DNA of 64,000 nucleotides from JAJPKK01 sp963781195. Lineage in GTDB: Bacteria > Pseudomonadota > Alphaproteobacteria > Rhizobiales > Xanthobacteraceae. Both the position numbers and the translations under genes were made by a program. The notes below the pieces were generated by a model. It searched no databases, had not been told where the DNA came from, and saw nothing but the letters and a program-made list of their open reading frames with translations. The stretch is taken from positions 333,179 through 397,178 of the forward strand of contig CAWAEZ010000002.1 in the NCBI GenBank assembly GCA_963781195.1. The letters run 5' to 3'. Positions 1 to 8,042 of this stretch are shown one piece after another; within the stretch, counting starts at the first letter, position 1, and every line of letters begins with the position of its first letter.

Positions 1-121
1 TTCTCAGGGAGCGAGCAAAGCCGTCTTAGAGACAGCGTAGAAAGAGCGGGGAACGAGGCGTCAACTAACTTGGTCGACGATCAGGGGGCGCAGCAATACG
101 GGCCACAGCGGCAGGACCGCC

Positions 122-304
122 TCAGCACCCGCTGGTGTGCAGGCCGAGCCGCGTGGCGCGGTCCTCGACAAACCGCCTGAACTGGCCGCGGGTGGCGAGA
201 AACTCGCCGCACGACCGGCAGATAACGTGACCCTTGTCCTCGCCCGCGTCCGGATAGATCACGGAGGGTGAACCGCAGCTCGGGCATGAAAATTCTTCGG
301 CCAT
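122..304 (-). CDS. Small zinc-ribbon protein
   Basis: A 60-residue protein carrying two Cys pairs, CPSCG near residue 6 and CRSCG near residue 28, followed by a basic/acidic helix. Two CxxC knuckles this close form a typical zinc ribbon, so a small metal-binding or nucleic-acid-binding protein is likely. The frame is open further upstream, but the ATG at 304 has an AGGGAAG ribosome site a few bases before it and the zinc ribbon begins directly after it, so I chose that start. The precise role is unknown; such short ribbons are common orphan proteins in Hyphomicrobiales. Confidence 0.7.
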   Translation of the reverse strand: MAEEFSCPSCGSPSVIYPDAGEDKGHVICRSCGEFLATRGQFRRFVEDRATRLGLHTSGC

Positions 305-599
305 TTTGCTTCCCTGCAAAACTCTCCCGCACTGCATCATAAACCGCAACAGCAGGGAATAGTTCCCTGCACGGAGGTGGTGCTTGGCTGCCGGAAGCAG
401 TTCGCAGTGGGCGCTCGGTTTTGCGACGTCTCGCCGGGGGTAAGCCGACATTGCGGCGCCGGGCGTAAATGGACATCACGCCGATGGAACAAAGTCCAAT
501 GCGCGGAGTTTCCTGAACGGTTCCCCGAAACACATCGCAGTTCGATCAAGCCTGCGTTACGAGACGAAGCCGTCGCGGCTTCCGTCGTGGAGATCATCT

Positions 600-761
600 A
601 TGACCACGCTTCTGATCATTGTCCTCGTTATCCTGCTCCTCGGCGGTTTCGGTGGCTATCACGGCTATAATCGCTACGGCGGCGCCGGTTTGGGTGGGGT
701 CCTCGGTCTCGTGCTGATCGTCCTCCTCGTATTGTGGCTGGCAGGCGGGGTCCACGTCTGA
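600..761 (+). CDS. Small membrane protein, DUF3309-like
   Basis: A 53-residue protein starting MTTLLIIVLVILLLGG, with a second hydrophobic stretch (GLVLIVLLVLWLAGG) separated by a Gly/Tyr-rich turn. The two short helices with a glycine-rich loop resemble the DUF3309 family of tiny membrane proteins frequent in Rhizobia-like bacteria. A GGAG ribosome site lies seven bases before the ATG, and a hairpin follows the stop, so this looks like a complete one-gene unit. Function unknown; members are often associated with stress or envelope conditions, which is only inference here. Confidence 0.7.
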   Translation: MTTLLIIVLVILLLGGFGGYHGYNRYGGAGLGGVLGLVLIVLLVLWLAGGVHV

Positions 762-766
762 GCGCA

Positions 767-790
767 GACGGCCCCTGATACAGGGCCGTC
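767..790 (+). terminator. Hairpin after the DUF3309-like gene
   Basis: Perfect 8-bp stem (GACGGCCC / GGGCCGTC) with an 8-base loop, starting six bases after the stop codon. There is no T-run, so it may be a processing or rho-assisted end. Confidence 0.55.
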
Positions 791-879
791 GCATCCTACC
801 CGGCCGCGCAACGCTTCTGCAGCAGGAACGATGTCAGCGCCCGAATGTTGACAGACCGGGGCCGTCCAAGGAGATCAAG

Positions 880-1086
880 ATGAACAATCCCAACGATCCG
901 CGTCGCTCTTCGGAACATTCCGGGCAGGGTGATCAGCAGCACGGCGGCGGAAGTCATCAGGGTGGCCAGCACGGCGGCGATGGTAACCAAGGCGGTCAGC
1001 ACACGCAAAAGCCGGGACAAGGGGCCGGTCAGCAGGGTGGCCAGAATCCTTCTCCGAAGCCGGGGCAGAGCGACCAGAAACGCTGA
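880..1086 (+). CDS. Gly/Gln/His-rich low-complexity protein
   Basis: A 68-residue protein made almost wholly of Gly, Gln, His, Ser and Asn with HQGGQHGGDGNQGGQH-like repeats and a short basic end. No signal peptide, no hydrophobic segment and no hydrophobic core, so it is expected to be disordered. It has a strong AAGGAG ribosome site seven bases before the ATG and a classic terminator after it, which argues that it is a real gene despite its composition. Small hydrophilin-like or stress-related proteins of this kind are common beside other tiny proteins; the function cannot be deduced. Confidence 0.7.
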   Translation: MNNPNDPRRSSEHSGQGDQQHGGGSHQGGQHGGDGNQGGQHTQKPGQGAGQQGGQNPSPKPGQSDQKR

Positions 1087-1115
1087 TCTCGAATTCGAGA
1101 CTCTCTCTCCCCAAG

Positions 1116-1144
1116 AAGGCCCTGCCGCAAGGCAGGGCCTTTTC
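1116..1144 (+). terminator. Rho-independent terminator
   Basis: 11-bp perfect stem (AAGGCCCTGCC / GGCAGGGCCTT) closed by a GCAA tetraloop and followed by T residues. It ends the Gly/Gln-rich gene. Confidence 0.9.
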
Positions 1145-1199
1145 GCTTTCGTCACTCTTTTCGATTTCTCACCCCGAGCCCAGAGGCATCGTCCCGACG

Positions 1200-1625
1200 T
1201 TACTCGACGAAGGTGACGCGCCGCACGTCCGGCGCCAGCTCGATGCCCTGCTCAACGTCGCCCGCGCCCGCCGGGAGTTGAAGAACGGTAGCGCGCTGGC
1301 CGGCGCACAGCCGGGTCAACAAAACGATCTGACCGCTCGGAAACTCGAGAGCGTCGTGGTGCTCGTAGGGATTGGAGAGGTTGATCTGCCGAAAGCGCGC
1401 CACGTTTTCGCGCAGCTTCTTGTTGGGAAAGAAGCCGAGCGCATGATCGCACTCGACGTCGAGGTCGAACACCAGTTCGGTGCCCGGAAGCAGGCAAACC
1501 GCCACATTGGGCTCGCCCTCGGCAGCGAAACCGCGGGTGATCGAGTTCACGAACTGCGTCGAAACGAGCTTGTCACCAACCGTTGCGGGGCGATTAGCCA
1601 CGTGTTGGAGGCTGTAGTCGCACAT
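1200..1625 (-). CDS. Conserved hypothetical protein (MCDYSL family)
   Basis: A 141-residue soluble protein beginning MCDYSLQHVANRPATVGDKL. I know this N-terminus as a conserved uncharacterised family of Hyphomicrobiales but do not know a function. It contains no signal peptide or membrane segment; residues 55-95 are charged and carry several His and Asp, and residues 110-141 form a predicted beta-rich end. The ATG at 1625 is preceded by AAGGAG at normal spacing, which rules out the longer open frame. It is convergent with the upstream Gly/Gln-rich gene and stands alone. Confidence 0.75.
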   Translation of the reverse strand: MCDYSLQHVANRPATVGDKLVSTQFVNSITRGFAAEGEPNVAVCLLPGTELVFDLDVECDHALGFFPNKKLRENVARFRQINLSNPYEHHDALEFPSGQIVLLTRLCAGQRATVLQLPAGAGDVEQGIELAPDVRRVTFVE

Positions 1626-1952
1626 GCAGATACTCCTTGAGACAGGATTTACGTAACGCAGGTGGCGAAGTCCTTTGGCCTCGGCCCCCAAGCGACGGCC
1701 CCGGGCGCTTGCTTCCGGGGCACTGCGTGGATCAAAGCCGGTACGGTCCGATCGTTCCGTGCGGGCGAAAATTGTGATGGCGCCTCGTCGGCGAGGTGAC
1801 GCTTGTCGTGCTTCGCCCGCCGCGCGCCCAAATCCGGCAAGTAAGCCTAACGTCGATGGCGACGGTATCGGACTATCGAGAAAGGAACTTAGCCTCGCTC
1901 GCGACGTTGTTCGGGCGAGGCGATCGGCGCCCAAATAAATTTGGAGGATGAA
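1626..1952. other. Intergenic region
   Basis: 327 bases between divergent genes. It must hold the promoters of the MCDYSL-family gene (leftward) and the 24-residue peptide gene (rightward). I see no open frame with a plausible ribosome site and no clear operator. Confidence 0.5.
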
Positions 1953-2027
1953 ATGCCAATTATTCTCTGGCTGCTCGGCGTACCGGTGGTGGTTGTCGTG
2001 CTGCTGATGCTGACCCACGTCATCTGA
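1953..2027 (+). CDS. 24-residue single-helix membrane peptide
   Basis: Encodes MPIILWLLGVPVVVVVLLML plus THVI, one hydrophobic helix with nothing else. A GGAGG ribosome site sits five bases before the ATG and a GC-rich hairpin follows the stop, so the unit is complete. Nearly identical very short peptides (MPIILWLLG...) occur in Hyphomicrobiales genomes and usually escape annotation because of size. It is likely an inner-membrane micropeptide; whether it regulates a transporter or responds to stress cannot be told. Confidence 0.65.
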   Translation: MPIILWLLGVPVVVVVLLMLTHVI

Positions 2028-2035
2028 TCAGGCTT

Positions 2036-2061
2036 CGCATCGCGGCGAACCCCGCGATGCG
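2036..2061 (+). terminator. Hairpin after micropeptide gene
   Basis: 10-bp stem (CGCATCGCGG / CCGCGATGCG) with a 6-base loop, nine bases after the stop. No T-run. Confidence 0.6.
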
Positions 2062-2183
2062 TCCTGCTCTCACGGTAATGAACCGCAACGAGCATCTCAT
2101 ATCCAAACATCTCACATCCGCGTCGCCGTGAACGAAGAAACGTTGCCGCGAACCAACGGCGCAAACCGAGCAAGGAGAACTTA

Positions 2184-2525
2184 ATGTCCGATCCGAGGTA
2201 TACCGATCCGATCAACGACCCGCGCCCGCGCGTGCCGCCGCGCGACCCCGCCGATCCCCGCCTCGACATCGCCGACGAAGCCAGCGGCAGCTCGATGTGG
2301 GGCTGGATCATCGGCATCATCGCCGTGATTGTGGTCGCACTCCTGGTGTATGACTATACGCGCCCCGCCACCACCACTGCGGCCAATCCGCCGGCGGTGA
2401 CGGCGCCGAGCACGACGGGAGCCGCACCGGTGCCTCCTGCCGCGCTTCCGACCCCGGCCCCCGCGACGCCAGCGCCAGCCACTCCGGGTCCCGCCCCTGC
2501 GACGCCGGCCCCGGCAAGGCCCTAA
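2184..2525 (+). CDS. Membrane-anchored Pro/Ala-rich protein
   Basis: A 113-residue protein with an acidic, Pro-rich N-terminal part (residues 1-36), a single membrane helix (about 39-58, WGWIIGIIAVIVVALLV) and a long Ala/Pro/Thr tail (60-113) of PAPATP-type repeats. The layout suggests one helix in the inner membrane with the flexible tail in the periplasm, a spacer-like design. A GGAGA ribosome site precedes the ATG and a strong terminator follows. No enzymatic domain is visible. The tail is low complexity, so similarity searches there are unreliable. Confidence 0.75.
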   Translation: MSDPRYTDPINDPRPRVPPRDPADPRLDIADEASGSSMWGWIIGIIAVIVVALLVYDYTRPATTTAANPPAVTAPSTTGAAPVPPAALPTPAPATPAPATPGPAPATPAPARP

Positions 2526-2565
2526 GCGACGCCCCTCTTGGCGTCAGCGTGACGGTGTGAATATG

Positions 2566-2596
2566 CGGCCTCCCACCCCGGTGGGAGGCCGTTTTT
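2566..2596 (+). terminator. Rho-independent terminator
   Basis: 11-bp perfect stem (CGGCCTCCCAC / GTGGGAGGCCG), 4-base loop, then TTTTT. It closes the Pro/Ala-rich membrane protein gene. Confidence 0.92.
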
Positions 2597-2755
2597 GCGA
2601 CCGCTGGTGTCGCCGTGACCATCAGGATGACCGTGGCCCAGTCGCCAGCATTGATCTGCTCCGGCGCCGCCGTGATATTGCGATCCTTGTCTTACGTTCC
2701 CTACCGGTGTCTGCTGTAAGGGGGTGGCCCCGCGCGGCGAATCAAGCTGGAGACG

Positions 2756-2950
2756 ATGGTGCGACGACGGATCCTCATCACCGCGGTGTTGGCAGCGGTT
2801 GCCTTTGGCGGTGCGGCGGTCGCCACGGCCGCGAACCTCGATGTCGGCGTGCGGTCGCACCGGGCGTGGCGGACTTGGCCGCCGTCCTATTGCCCGCGGG
2901 GTTATCTTACCCGGCGCAGTCCGTTCCGGTGCTGGTGCGTCATCACCTAG
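2756..2950 (+). CDS. Short secreted protein, hypothetical
   Basis: A 64-residue protein with a clear signal peptide: basic start (MVRRR), hydrophobic core (ILITAVLAAVAFGGAAV) and a probable cleavage after ATAA at about residue 26. The mature part of about 38 residues is rich in Arg, Trp and Tyr and has two Cys (in SYCPRGY and RCWC regions) that could form disulphides in the periplasm. A CTGGAG site precedes the ATG. I do not recognise the family. Its size and the neighbouring tiny genes suggest a set of envelope or stress peptides. Confidence 0.55.
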   Translation: MVRRRILITAVLAAVAFGGAAVATAANLDVGVRSHRAWRTWPPSYCPRGYLTRRSPFRCWCVIT

Positions 2951-3017
2951 AGCGCTATCGTGTGGCTCCGACGCCGCAGGTCGCGCGGAGGGAAAGACCA
3001 GGGATGGATAAACGGCC

Positions 3018-3179
3018 ATGACGAACGCGTTCGGCGCGATGCTTGATTCCGGAGTTCTGTATCTCGCCGTTGGCGCCGTCATCTGCGTGCTTCTTGGGGT
3101 CGGCGCGGCACGGCGCCTGTTTCAGGGCGCCAGCAAGGCGGAGCCGCCTGATCCTCCTGAGCGCCGGCACAAGCACTGA
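3018..3179 (+). CDS. Small membrane-anchored protein, hypothetical
   Basis: A 53-residue frame: short N-terminus, one hydrophobic helix (about residues 10-32, LDSGVLYLAVGAVICVLLGV), then a basic and Pro-rich tail (PPDPPERRHKH). The one-helix and charged-tail layout matches the other tiny proteins in this stretch. No strong ribosome site is seen, only GGGATGG about twelve bases upstream, so I am unsure of it. It lies in the same direction as and 67 bases after the previous small secreted protein. Confidence 0.45.
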   Translation: MTNAFGAMLDSGVLYLAVGAVICVLLGVGAARRLFQGASKAEPPDPPERRHKH

Positions 3180-3337
3180 GCCGCCAAACAGGCGCCTGAA
3201 CCGGGCACGGACGGCCCCGCCGCGCGGCGTGTAGCGTGGACCGTGGCAAGCGCCTTTGCACCCAGCAGGGGCGCGCAACCGCTTGTCATAAATCGTATCA
3301 GTCCGGGCGGCATGATGCGGCGCTCGCTCCGAAAGTG

Positions 3338-3366
3338 ACGGGGCGGCCGGCGGCCGCACGCCCCGT
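3338..3366. repeat. GC-rich inverted repeat
   Basis: Outer 8-bp arms ACGGGGCG / CGCCCCGT enclose a GGCCG-rich centre that can also pair. It lies between the small membrane gene and the CBS gene and could be a terminator without a T-run. Confidence 0.45.
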
Positions 3367-3474
3367 ATGACACTTCGATGAATGATCGAGCGCAAATACG
3401 CCGGTCCCCTGCGGTGCCATATGGCGGGCCGCGGGTGCTTGCCGGCTGCGAGACCCCTTGGGATGGAGGCAGTG

Positions 3475-4155
3475 ATGAAAGCAGTGGATGTGATGGTGCG
3501 CGACGTCATTACGATCGGGCCTCAAGAGACGGTGGCCGACGCCGCAAAGCTCATCGCCGAGAACGATGTCAGCGCGCTGCCGGTCGTCGACGATGAGGGT
3601 GAGCTGGTGGGCATCATCAGCGAAGGCGATCTCATGAACCGCGAAGAGATCGGCACCGAGATCCATCATCCGTGGTGGATCGAAGCGGTGACCCCGGCGG
3701 CGACGCTGGCGACCGAATTTGCCAAGGCCCACGGCAAGCGGGTCGAGGAGGTCATGTCCGATGTCGTGATCACCGCGACCGAGGACACCCCGCTCGCGGA
3801 GATCGCGACGCTCCTCGAACGCAATCGCATCAAACGCATTCCCATCCTTCAGGACGGCAAGCTGGTCGGCATCGTCAGCCGCTCCAACCTGGTCCAGGCG
3901 TTGGCCTCGTCGAACGGCGGCTCGTCGCCGTCGGCGCAGGACGCCAGCCGCGGCATCCGCGCGGAGCTTCTGTCGCGCCTCGAGCAGCAACAGGAATGGA
4001 CCGACTTCGGCAGCCGCAACGTGATCGTCACCGACGGCAAGGTGCATCTGTGGGGCCTGATCAGCTCCGAGGCCGAGCGCAAGGCGCTGATCTCGCTTGC
4101 CGAGGGCGTACCGGGCGTCAAGCAGGTGATCGACGAGATGATCCCCGCTTACTAG
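3475..4155 (+). CDS. Tandem CBS-domain protein with C-terminal BON domain
   Basis: A 226-residue soluble protein. Residues 1-60 and about 85-145 are CBS motifs (DVMVRDVITI, DVSALPVVDDEGELVGIISEGDL; VMSDVVITATEDTPL, RIPILQDGKLVGIVS), which together form one Bateman module that binds adenine nucleotides. Residues about 155-225 match a BON domain (QQEWTDFGSRNVIVTDGKVHL, split here by context), usually linked to membranes or phospholipids. This CBS-BON build is common in Hyphomicrobiales. The ATG at 3475 has GGAGG five bases upstream, while the open frame before it is unrelated. It stands directly before the PhoU-like/PPDK-like operon and may act as an energy-status sensor (inference). Confidence 0.85.
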   Translation: MKAVDVMVRDVITIGPQETVADAAKLIAENDVSALPVVDDEGELVGIISEGDLMNREEIGTEIHHPWWIEAVTPAATLATEFAKAHGKRVEEVMSDVVITATEDTPLAEIATLLERNRIKRIPILQDGKLVGIVSRSNLVQALASSNGGSSPSAQDASRGIRAELLSRLEQQQEWTDFGSRNVIVTDGKVHLWGLISSEAERKALISLAEGVPGVKQVIDEMIPAY

Positions 4156-4191
4156 CGCGGTTCGCCTTTGATTCGAAACGGATCGTGCATG

Positions 4192-4214
4192 GGAGGCGGC
4201 GGCGGGCCGCCTCC
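4192..4214 (+). terminator. Hairpin after CBS-BON gene
   Basis: Perfect 9-bp stem GGAGGCGGC / GCCGCCTCC with a 5-base loop, 37 bases after the stop. No T-run follows. Confidence 0.5.
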
Positions 4215-4250
4215 GGTCGAAGCCGATCGCTCCGCAACGAGATCGAGGTG

Positions 4251-4264
4251 TTGAGTTAGCTCAA
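4251..4264. promoter_or_regulatory. FixK/FNR-like palindrome
   Basis: TTGAGTTAGCTCAA is a perfect dyad of the form TTGA-N6-TCAA, the core recognised by FNR/FixK-type regulators. Its centre is 63 bases before the ATG of the PhoU-like gene, which suits activation of the PhoU-like/PPDK-like operon under low oxygen. Two more such sites occur at 15900 and 20410. Confidence 0.55.
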
Positions 4265-4320
4265 GTCCTCGGGTCGACCGTGCCGGCAGAATGCGACCAT
4301 CAGGCACCGAGGGACAGGCG

Positions 4321-6246
4321 ATGACGCTCAAGCGCGACGTCGTTTCCGAACTGGGCGATGATGAATTACTGGCGCCGGATCTGATCGCGCAGGCGCTGGT
4401 CGCCAATGATCGAGTCAAATACTACCTCGCCCTGCTGCAGACGGCGCGGGATAATGCCGACAGCCCGCGCCTTCCCGTTCCCGACCTCCGGGCCGAGCGG
4501 TTGGCGAGCGACCTTTCCGACGCATGGCTGGACGAGGTCGTTGCAGGCGCCAAGAAGGACGGCCCCGGACGCTACCGGATTCCGCAGTGTTCCGATCTGC
4601 TCCAGCGGATCGGGGCCGGCGTCGGGGCAATGCTGCAGTGCCTGCCCGAACAGGATCAGGCCCCGTTGCGCGAGCGGCTGGTCGGGCTCGCTCCCGCCGT
4701 CGACGAGGGCGGCGTAATCCGGGGCGAGCTGATCTCGAAGATGACGTCGGGTGACCGCAGGTCGGGTGACAGCCTCCACCTCGTGGTGATGGATGCCCAC
4801 CGGGCCATCAATGCGTTCCAGGCCGCAACGGCGGTGGAAACCGTCGCGGGGGCGCGCGCGCATCACCTGTCGGACCTGGGCCGACGGCGCGTCGAGGCTT
4901 TCATGGCAGGCGTCCATCGCACCGCGCCCCTCAAGTTCGAGCATCCTGGGCTCGGGACGACGGCGACCGAACATGGCGGGCGCCTGCTCATCCAAAACGA
5001 CATCGGCACCACCGACGCTCACGTGCTCGTGGTCCGGGTCCGCGGTCTCGAAGCGGGCGTGACCTACACCGACATCCATGACGCCCGGCTGAGGTTCTTC
5101 AAGAGCCTGTTCGAAGCCTTCGACATGGAGTGGGCCGGCACCGAGCAGCGCGACAGCGCGAAGCTGGCGTCCCGGCAATATCTGCTCGCCACCGGCACCT
5201 TCCGCGCCAAAACCGAGGCCGAACTCGCCCGGTTTCTCACCCATCTCGGATCGCGCATCGTTTTCCTGATCGACTGGAATCACATGCGCCGGCGGCTGCA
5301 CGGGTTCGTGGGCCGGGCGCGAGCGATCGACGTGCTCAAATGGGCCGCCGACCACGATTGCGGACATCGCGGGCTCATCGAGGTCGGCGGCGAGCACGCC
5401 CTCGCCGAAGCGGTGGAATACGCGGCCGGCCAGCCGCTCCGCTACGGACAGCGTCTCGACGACCTCATCAGCGAGGACCATGCCGCCGCCTTTCTCAAGG
5501 AGGCCATGCGGCTCGCCTCGGAGGGGCTGCGCCAGCGCCGGTCGCGCCGGGTCATCGTGGACGAGATCAAGGCGAGGCTGCGGCGGTATTTCGAGAACGA
5601 GAGGCTCGGCATCTTCGACACGGCGGCCGCCCATGCCGCCTTCGGCTATGACATCGCGGCGTCGCTCTGCGAGGCCTTCGACCGATTCGGCACGCCGACC
5701 GGCAAAACATGGATCGTTCGGTTCGCGGCGCGGGCCGTGTCGTGGGAATCCAAGGCGGATGGGCTCCTCAACGAGGCGAGGGACGACATCAAGCGTTTCC
5801 GCCGCCCGCTGTCCCTGCTGCAATTCTTCGCGTGCGCCGACGACGCGGTGGACGCGCTCGAGGAGGCGGCCGCGCTGGTCGACCTGTCGGTCCTCGTCGC
5901 GCTGCCGCCTGCGGCCGTCACCAGGTTGCGGGCGCTGGCCGAGCTGTCGCTGAGATCGGCCCAGGAGCTGGTCAAATGCGTCGAATGCGCCGCCTCGGTG
6001 ACGCAATTCGACGTGCGCGACGACCTCGACGAGTTTCTGGCCGCTCTGGAGAAGTTGATCGCCATCGAGCACGAGTCCGACGACAAGCTGCGTGCGTTTC
6101 GGCGCTGGCTGGTGCTCGACAACCCCGACCAGCGACAGACGATGCTGCTTCGCGAGTTATCCCAGGCCCTCGAGAGCGCGACCGACGCCTATGCCCATGC
6201 CGGCCAGATGCTGCGCACCTATCTCATGGACGAGGTGATCGCATGA
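4321..6246 (+). CDS. Large PhoU/DUF47-like protein coupled to PPDK-like gene
   Basis: A 641-residue soluble protein. The last third (about residues 475-640) is all-helical, with a charged segment WESKADGLLNEARDDIKRF that resembles PhoU/DUF47 helical bundles (the COG1392 group described as distant PhoU homologues). Residues 1-160 and 200-420 form further conserved regions that I do not recognise; they contain many His/Trp (IDWNHMRRRLHGFV). No membrane segment. The stop codon overlaps the start of the next gene (ATGA), so the two are translationally coupled and probably act together. A GAGGGA ribosome site supports the ATG at 4321. A FixK-like box lies upstream. PhoU relatives sense phosphate status; a regulatory role for the partner phosphotransferase is inference. 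Confidence 0.7.
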   Translation: MTLKRDVVSELGDDELLAPDLIAQALVANDRVKYYLALLQTARDNADSPRLPVPDLRAERLASDLSDAWLDEVVAGAKKDGPGRYRIPQCSDLLQRIGAGVGAMLQCLPEQDQAPLRERLVGLAPAVDEGGVIRGELISKMTSGDRRSGDSLHLVVMDAHRAINAFQAATAVETVAGARAHHLSDLGRRRVEAFMAGVHRTAPLKFEHPGLGTTATEHGGRLLIQNDIGTTDAHVLVVRVRGLEAGVTYTDIHDARLRFFKSLFEAFDMEWAGTEQRDSAKLASRQYLLATGTFRAKTEAELARFLTHLGSRIVFLIDWNHMRRRLHGFVGRARAIDVLKWAADHDCGHRGLIEVGGEHALAEAVEYAAGQPLRYGQRLDDLISEDHAAAFLKEAMRLASEGLRQRRSRRVIVDEIKARLRRYFENERLGIFDTAAAHAAFGYDIAASLCEAFDRFGTPTGKTWIVRFAARAVSWESKADGLLNEARDDIKRFRRPLSLLQFFACADDAVDALEEAAALVDLSVLVALPPAAVTRLRALAELSLRSAQELVKCVECAASVTQFDVRDDLDEFLAALEKLIAIEHESDDKLRAFRRWLVLDNPDQRQTMLLRELSQALESATDAYAHAGQMLRTYLMDEVIA

Positions 6247-7907
6247 TGCAGGCCGCCGGACCATCGCTCGTCGGCGCCGTCTACCGGATTCCTTTCGGTG
6301 GACCGGCCGCTTCTCTTCCCGCCAAGGAGGTGGTGGGATCGAAGGCCCACAATCTCATGCGGCTCGCCGCCCGCGGGCTGCCGGTGCCGCCCGGCTTCGT
6401 GCTCGGCGCCGAGATCTGCCGCGACTACCTCGAGCAGGGTGCGGCCGCGTTGACCGGCCTGACGGACGTCCTCGAGGAAGAGTTGCAGCAGCTCGCGGCC
6501 CGGACCGGCCGCCGCTTCGGCGACGCGAAGCGGCCGCTCCTGGTGTCGGTGCGGTCCGGCGCCGCGATCTCGATGCCGGGCATGATGGAGACGGTGCTCA
6601 ATATCGGCCTCAACGCCTCGACGCTGCGGGCGGTCATCCGCATGACCGGGAATCCCCGGCTCGCCTATGACTGCCGGCGCCGTCTCGTCCAGCAATATGC
6701 GGAGGTCGTGCATGCCGTAGCCCCGGCCCGGTTCGATGCCCGGCGTGATGCGGTGCTCGCCGATCTCGGCGCGGCCGAAATCGCCGAGCTCGACACCGGA
6801 AGCCTCGCCACCATGGCCGCGGCGTTCGACGATGAATTCGAGCATGCGACGGGGGAGCGCTTTCCCACCGATCCGGTTCAGCAGCTCAGCCTGGCGATCG
6901 AAGCGGTGTTCCGGTCGTGGGCCAGCCCGCGGGCCCAGAGCTACCGCCGGCTCAACGGCATTCCGGACGATCTGGGAACCGCGGCGACGGTGCAGGCCAT
7001 GGTGTTCGGGAATATGGGGCCGGGGTCCGGCTCCGGGGTCGGCTTCACCCGCAGTCCCGCCGATGGCAACAACGCCCTCTATGTCGATTTCCTTGCCAAC
7101 GCCCAGGGCGAGGACGTCGTCGCCGGACGCCGGCGCGCGGTGGACATCACCGAGCTGGAGCGCCGCGCCCCCGATGCTTACCGCGTCCTCCTCGAAGCAC
7201 GGCACGCGCTCGAGGACGAGTTCCACGACATGGAGGATTTTGAATTCACCGTCGAGGAGGGCCGGCTCTTTTTGTTGCAGACGCGGACCGGCAAGCGTAC
7301 CCCGCTCGCAGCGCTGCGCATCGCCCATGACCTCGTCGGAGAAGGCCTGATCGGTGCGGCCGATGCGCTCGCGCGGATCGACATGCTCGACCTCGATGCC
7401 ATCGAGGAGGTGCGGTTCGCGCCGGCCGCCGGCCAGGCGCCGTTCGCGCGCGGCACATCGGCGAGCACCGGCGTTGCGGTGGGGGCGGCGGTGTTCGACC
7501 CCGCGCGCGTCGATGCGGTGCGGCAGGGCGGAAATTCCGTCATCCTCATCCGCGACAACGCCGAGACCAGCGATATCGGCGCGCTGGCGCAGGCAGCGGC
7601 GCTGGTTGCGGCACAGGGCGCGCGAACCTCCCATGCGGCCGTCGTGGCACGCGAACTCGGAAAGGTCTGCATCGTCGGCTGCGAAGGGCTCGCGATCGAC
7701 GCTTCCGCGCGCCAGTGCAAATGGGGCACCGAGAGCATTGCGGAAGGCGAGGTTCTCTCGGTCGACGGCGTGTCCGGCGAGATCTATCGCGGAGCGGTCG
7801 CGATCGTCCGGGAACGCCCGACCGCACTCCTCGCCACGGCCGCGCAATGGCGTGCCGGCGCGCCCCGAAGCGGGCCTGTCACGATCGCGCCGAAGGCGCT
7901 GCGTTAG
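6243..7907 (+). CDS. PPDK-like protein: ATP-grasp and phospho-His domains only
   Basis: A 554-residue protein related to the N-terminal half of pyruvate phosphate dikinase. Residues about 20-370 are the PPDK ATP-grasp region (VGSKAHNLMRLAARGLPVPP, SVRSGAAISMPGMMETVLN, FGNMGPGSGSGVGFTR), and about 400-520 the swivelling domain with the phosphorylatable His464 in ARTSHAAVVARELGK. The PEP/pyruvate TIM barrel that completes PPDK (normally near 870 residues) is absent; the reading frame simply ends. So it may transfer phosphate from ATP to His464 but cannot close the pyruvate reaction alone. ATGA overlap with the PhoU-like gene. It could donate phosphate to another protein or work with a separate barrel protein (inference). 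Confidence 0.8.
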   Translation: MMQAAGPSLVGAVYRIPFGGPAASLPAKEVVGSKAHNLMRLAARGLPVPPGFVLGAEICRDYLEQGAAALTGLTDVLEEELQQLAARTGRRFGDAKRPLLVSVRSGAAISMPGMMETVLNIGLNASTLRAVIRMTGNPRLAYDCRRRLVQQYAEVVHAVAPARFDARRDAVLADLGAAEIAELDTGSLATMAAAFDDEFEHATGERFPTDPVQQLSLAIEAVFRSWASPRAQSYRRLNGIPDDLGTAATVQAMVFGNMGPGSGSGVGFTRSPADGNNALYVDFLANAQGEDVVAGRRRAVDITELERRAPDAYRVLLEARHALEDEFHDMEDFEFTVEEGRLFLLQTRTGKRTPLAALRIAHDLVGEGLIGAADALARIDMLDLDAIEEVRFAPAAGQAPFARGTSASTGVAVGAAVFDPARVDAVRQGGNSVILIRDNAETSDIGALAQAAALVAAQGARTSHAAVVARELGKVCIVGCEGLAIDASARQCKWGTESIAEGEVLSVDGVSGEIYRGAVAIVRERPTALLATAAQWRAGAPRSGPVTIAPKALR

Positions 7908-8042
7908 GATATTTGCGGTCTCGCTCCCCGCCTCACTCTCATTGCGGCCGACCACAGAGGTAGAGGCCTGCCTTGACGCCGGCCGCCGGCCCTGCAATCT
8001 GCACCACAGGGTCGGTTCACCCCAGGGAGCGATAGACGATCG

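Noticed and set aside
377..670. A 97-codon + strand frame overlapping the zinc-ribbon promoter and the DUF3309-like gene
   Set aside because: Composition is that of a random frame, it has no ribosome site, and it overlaps a better-supported small gene.
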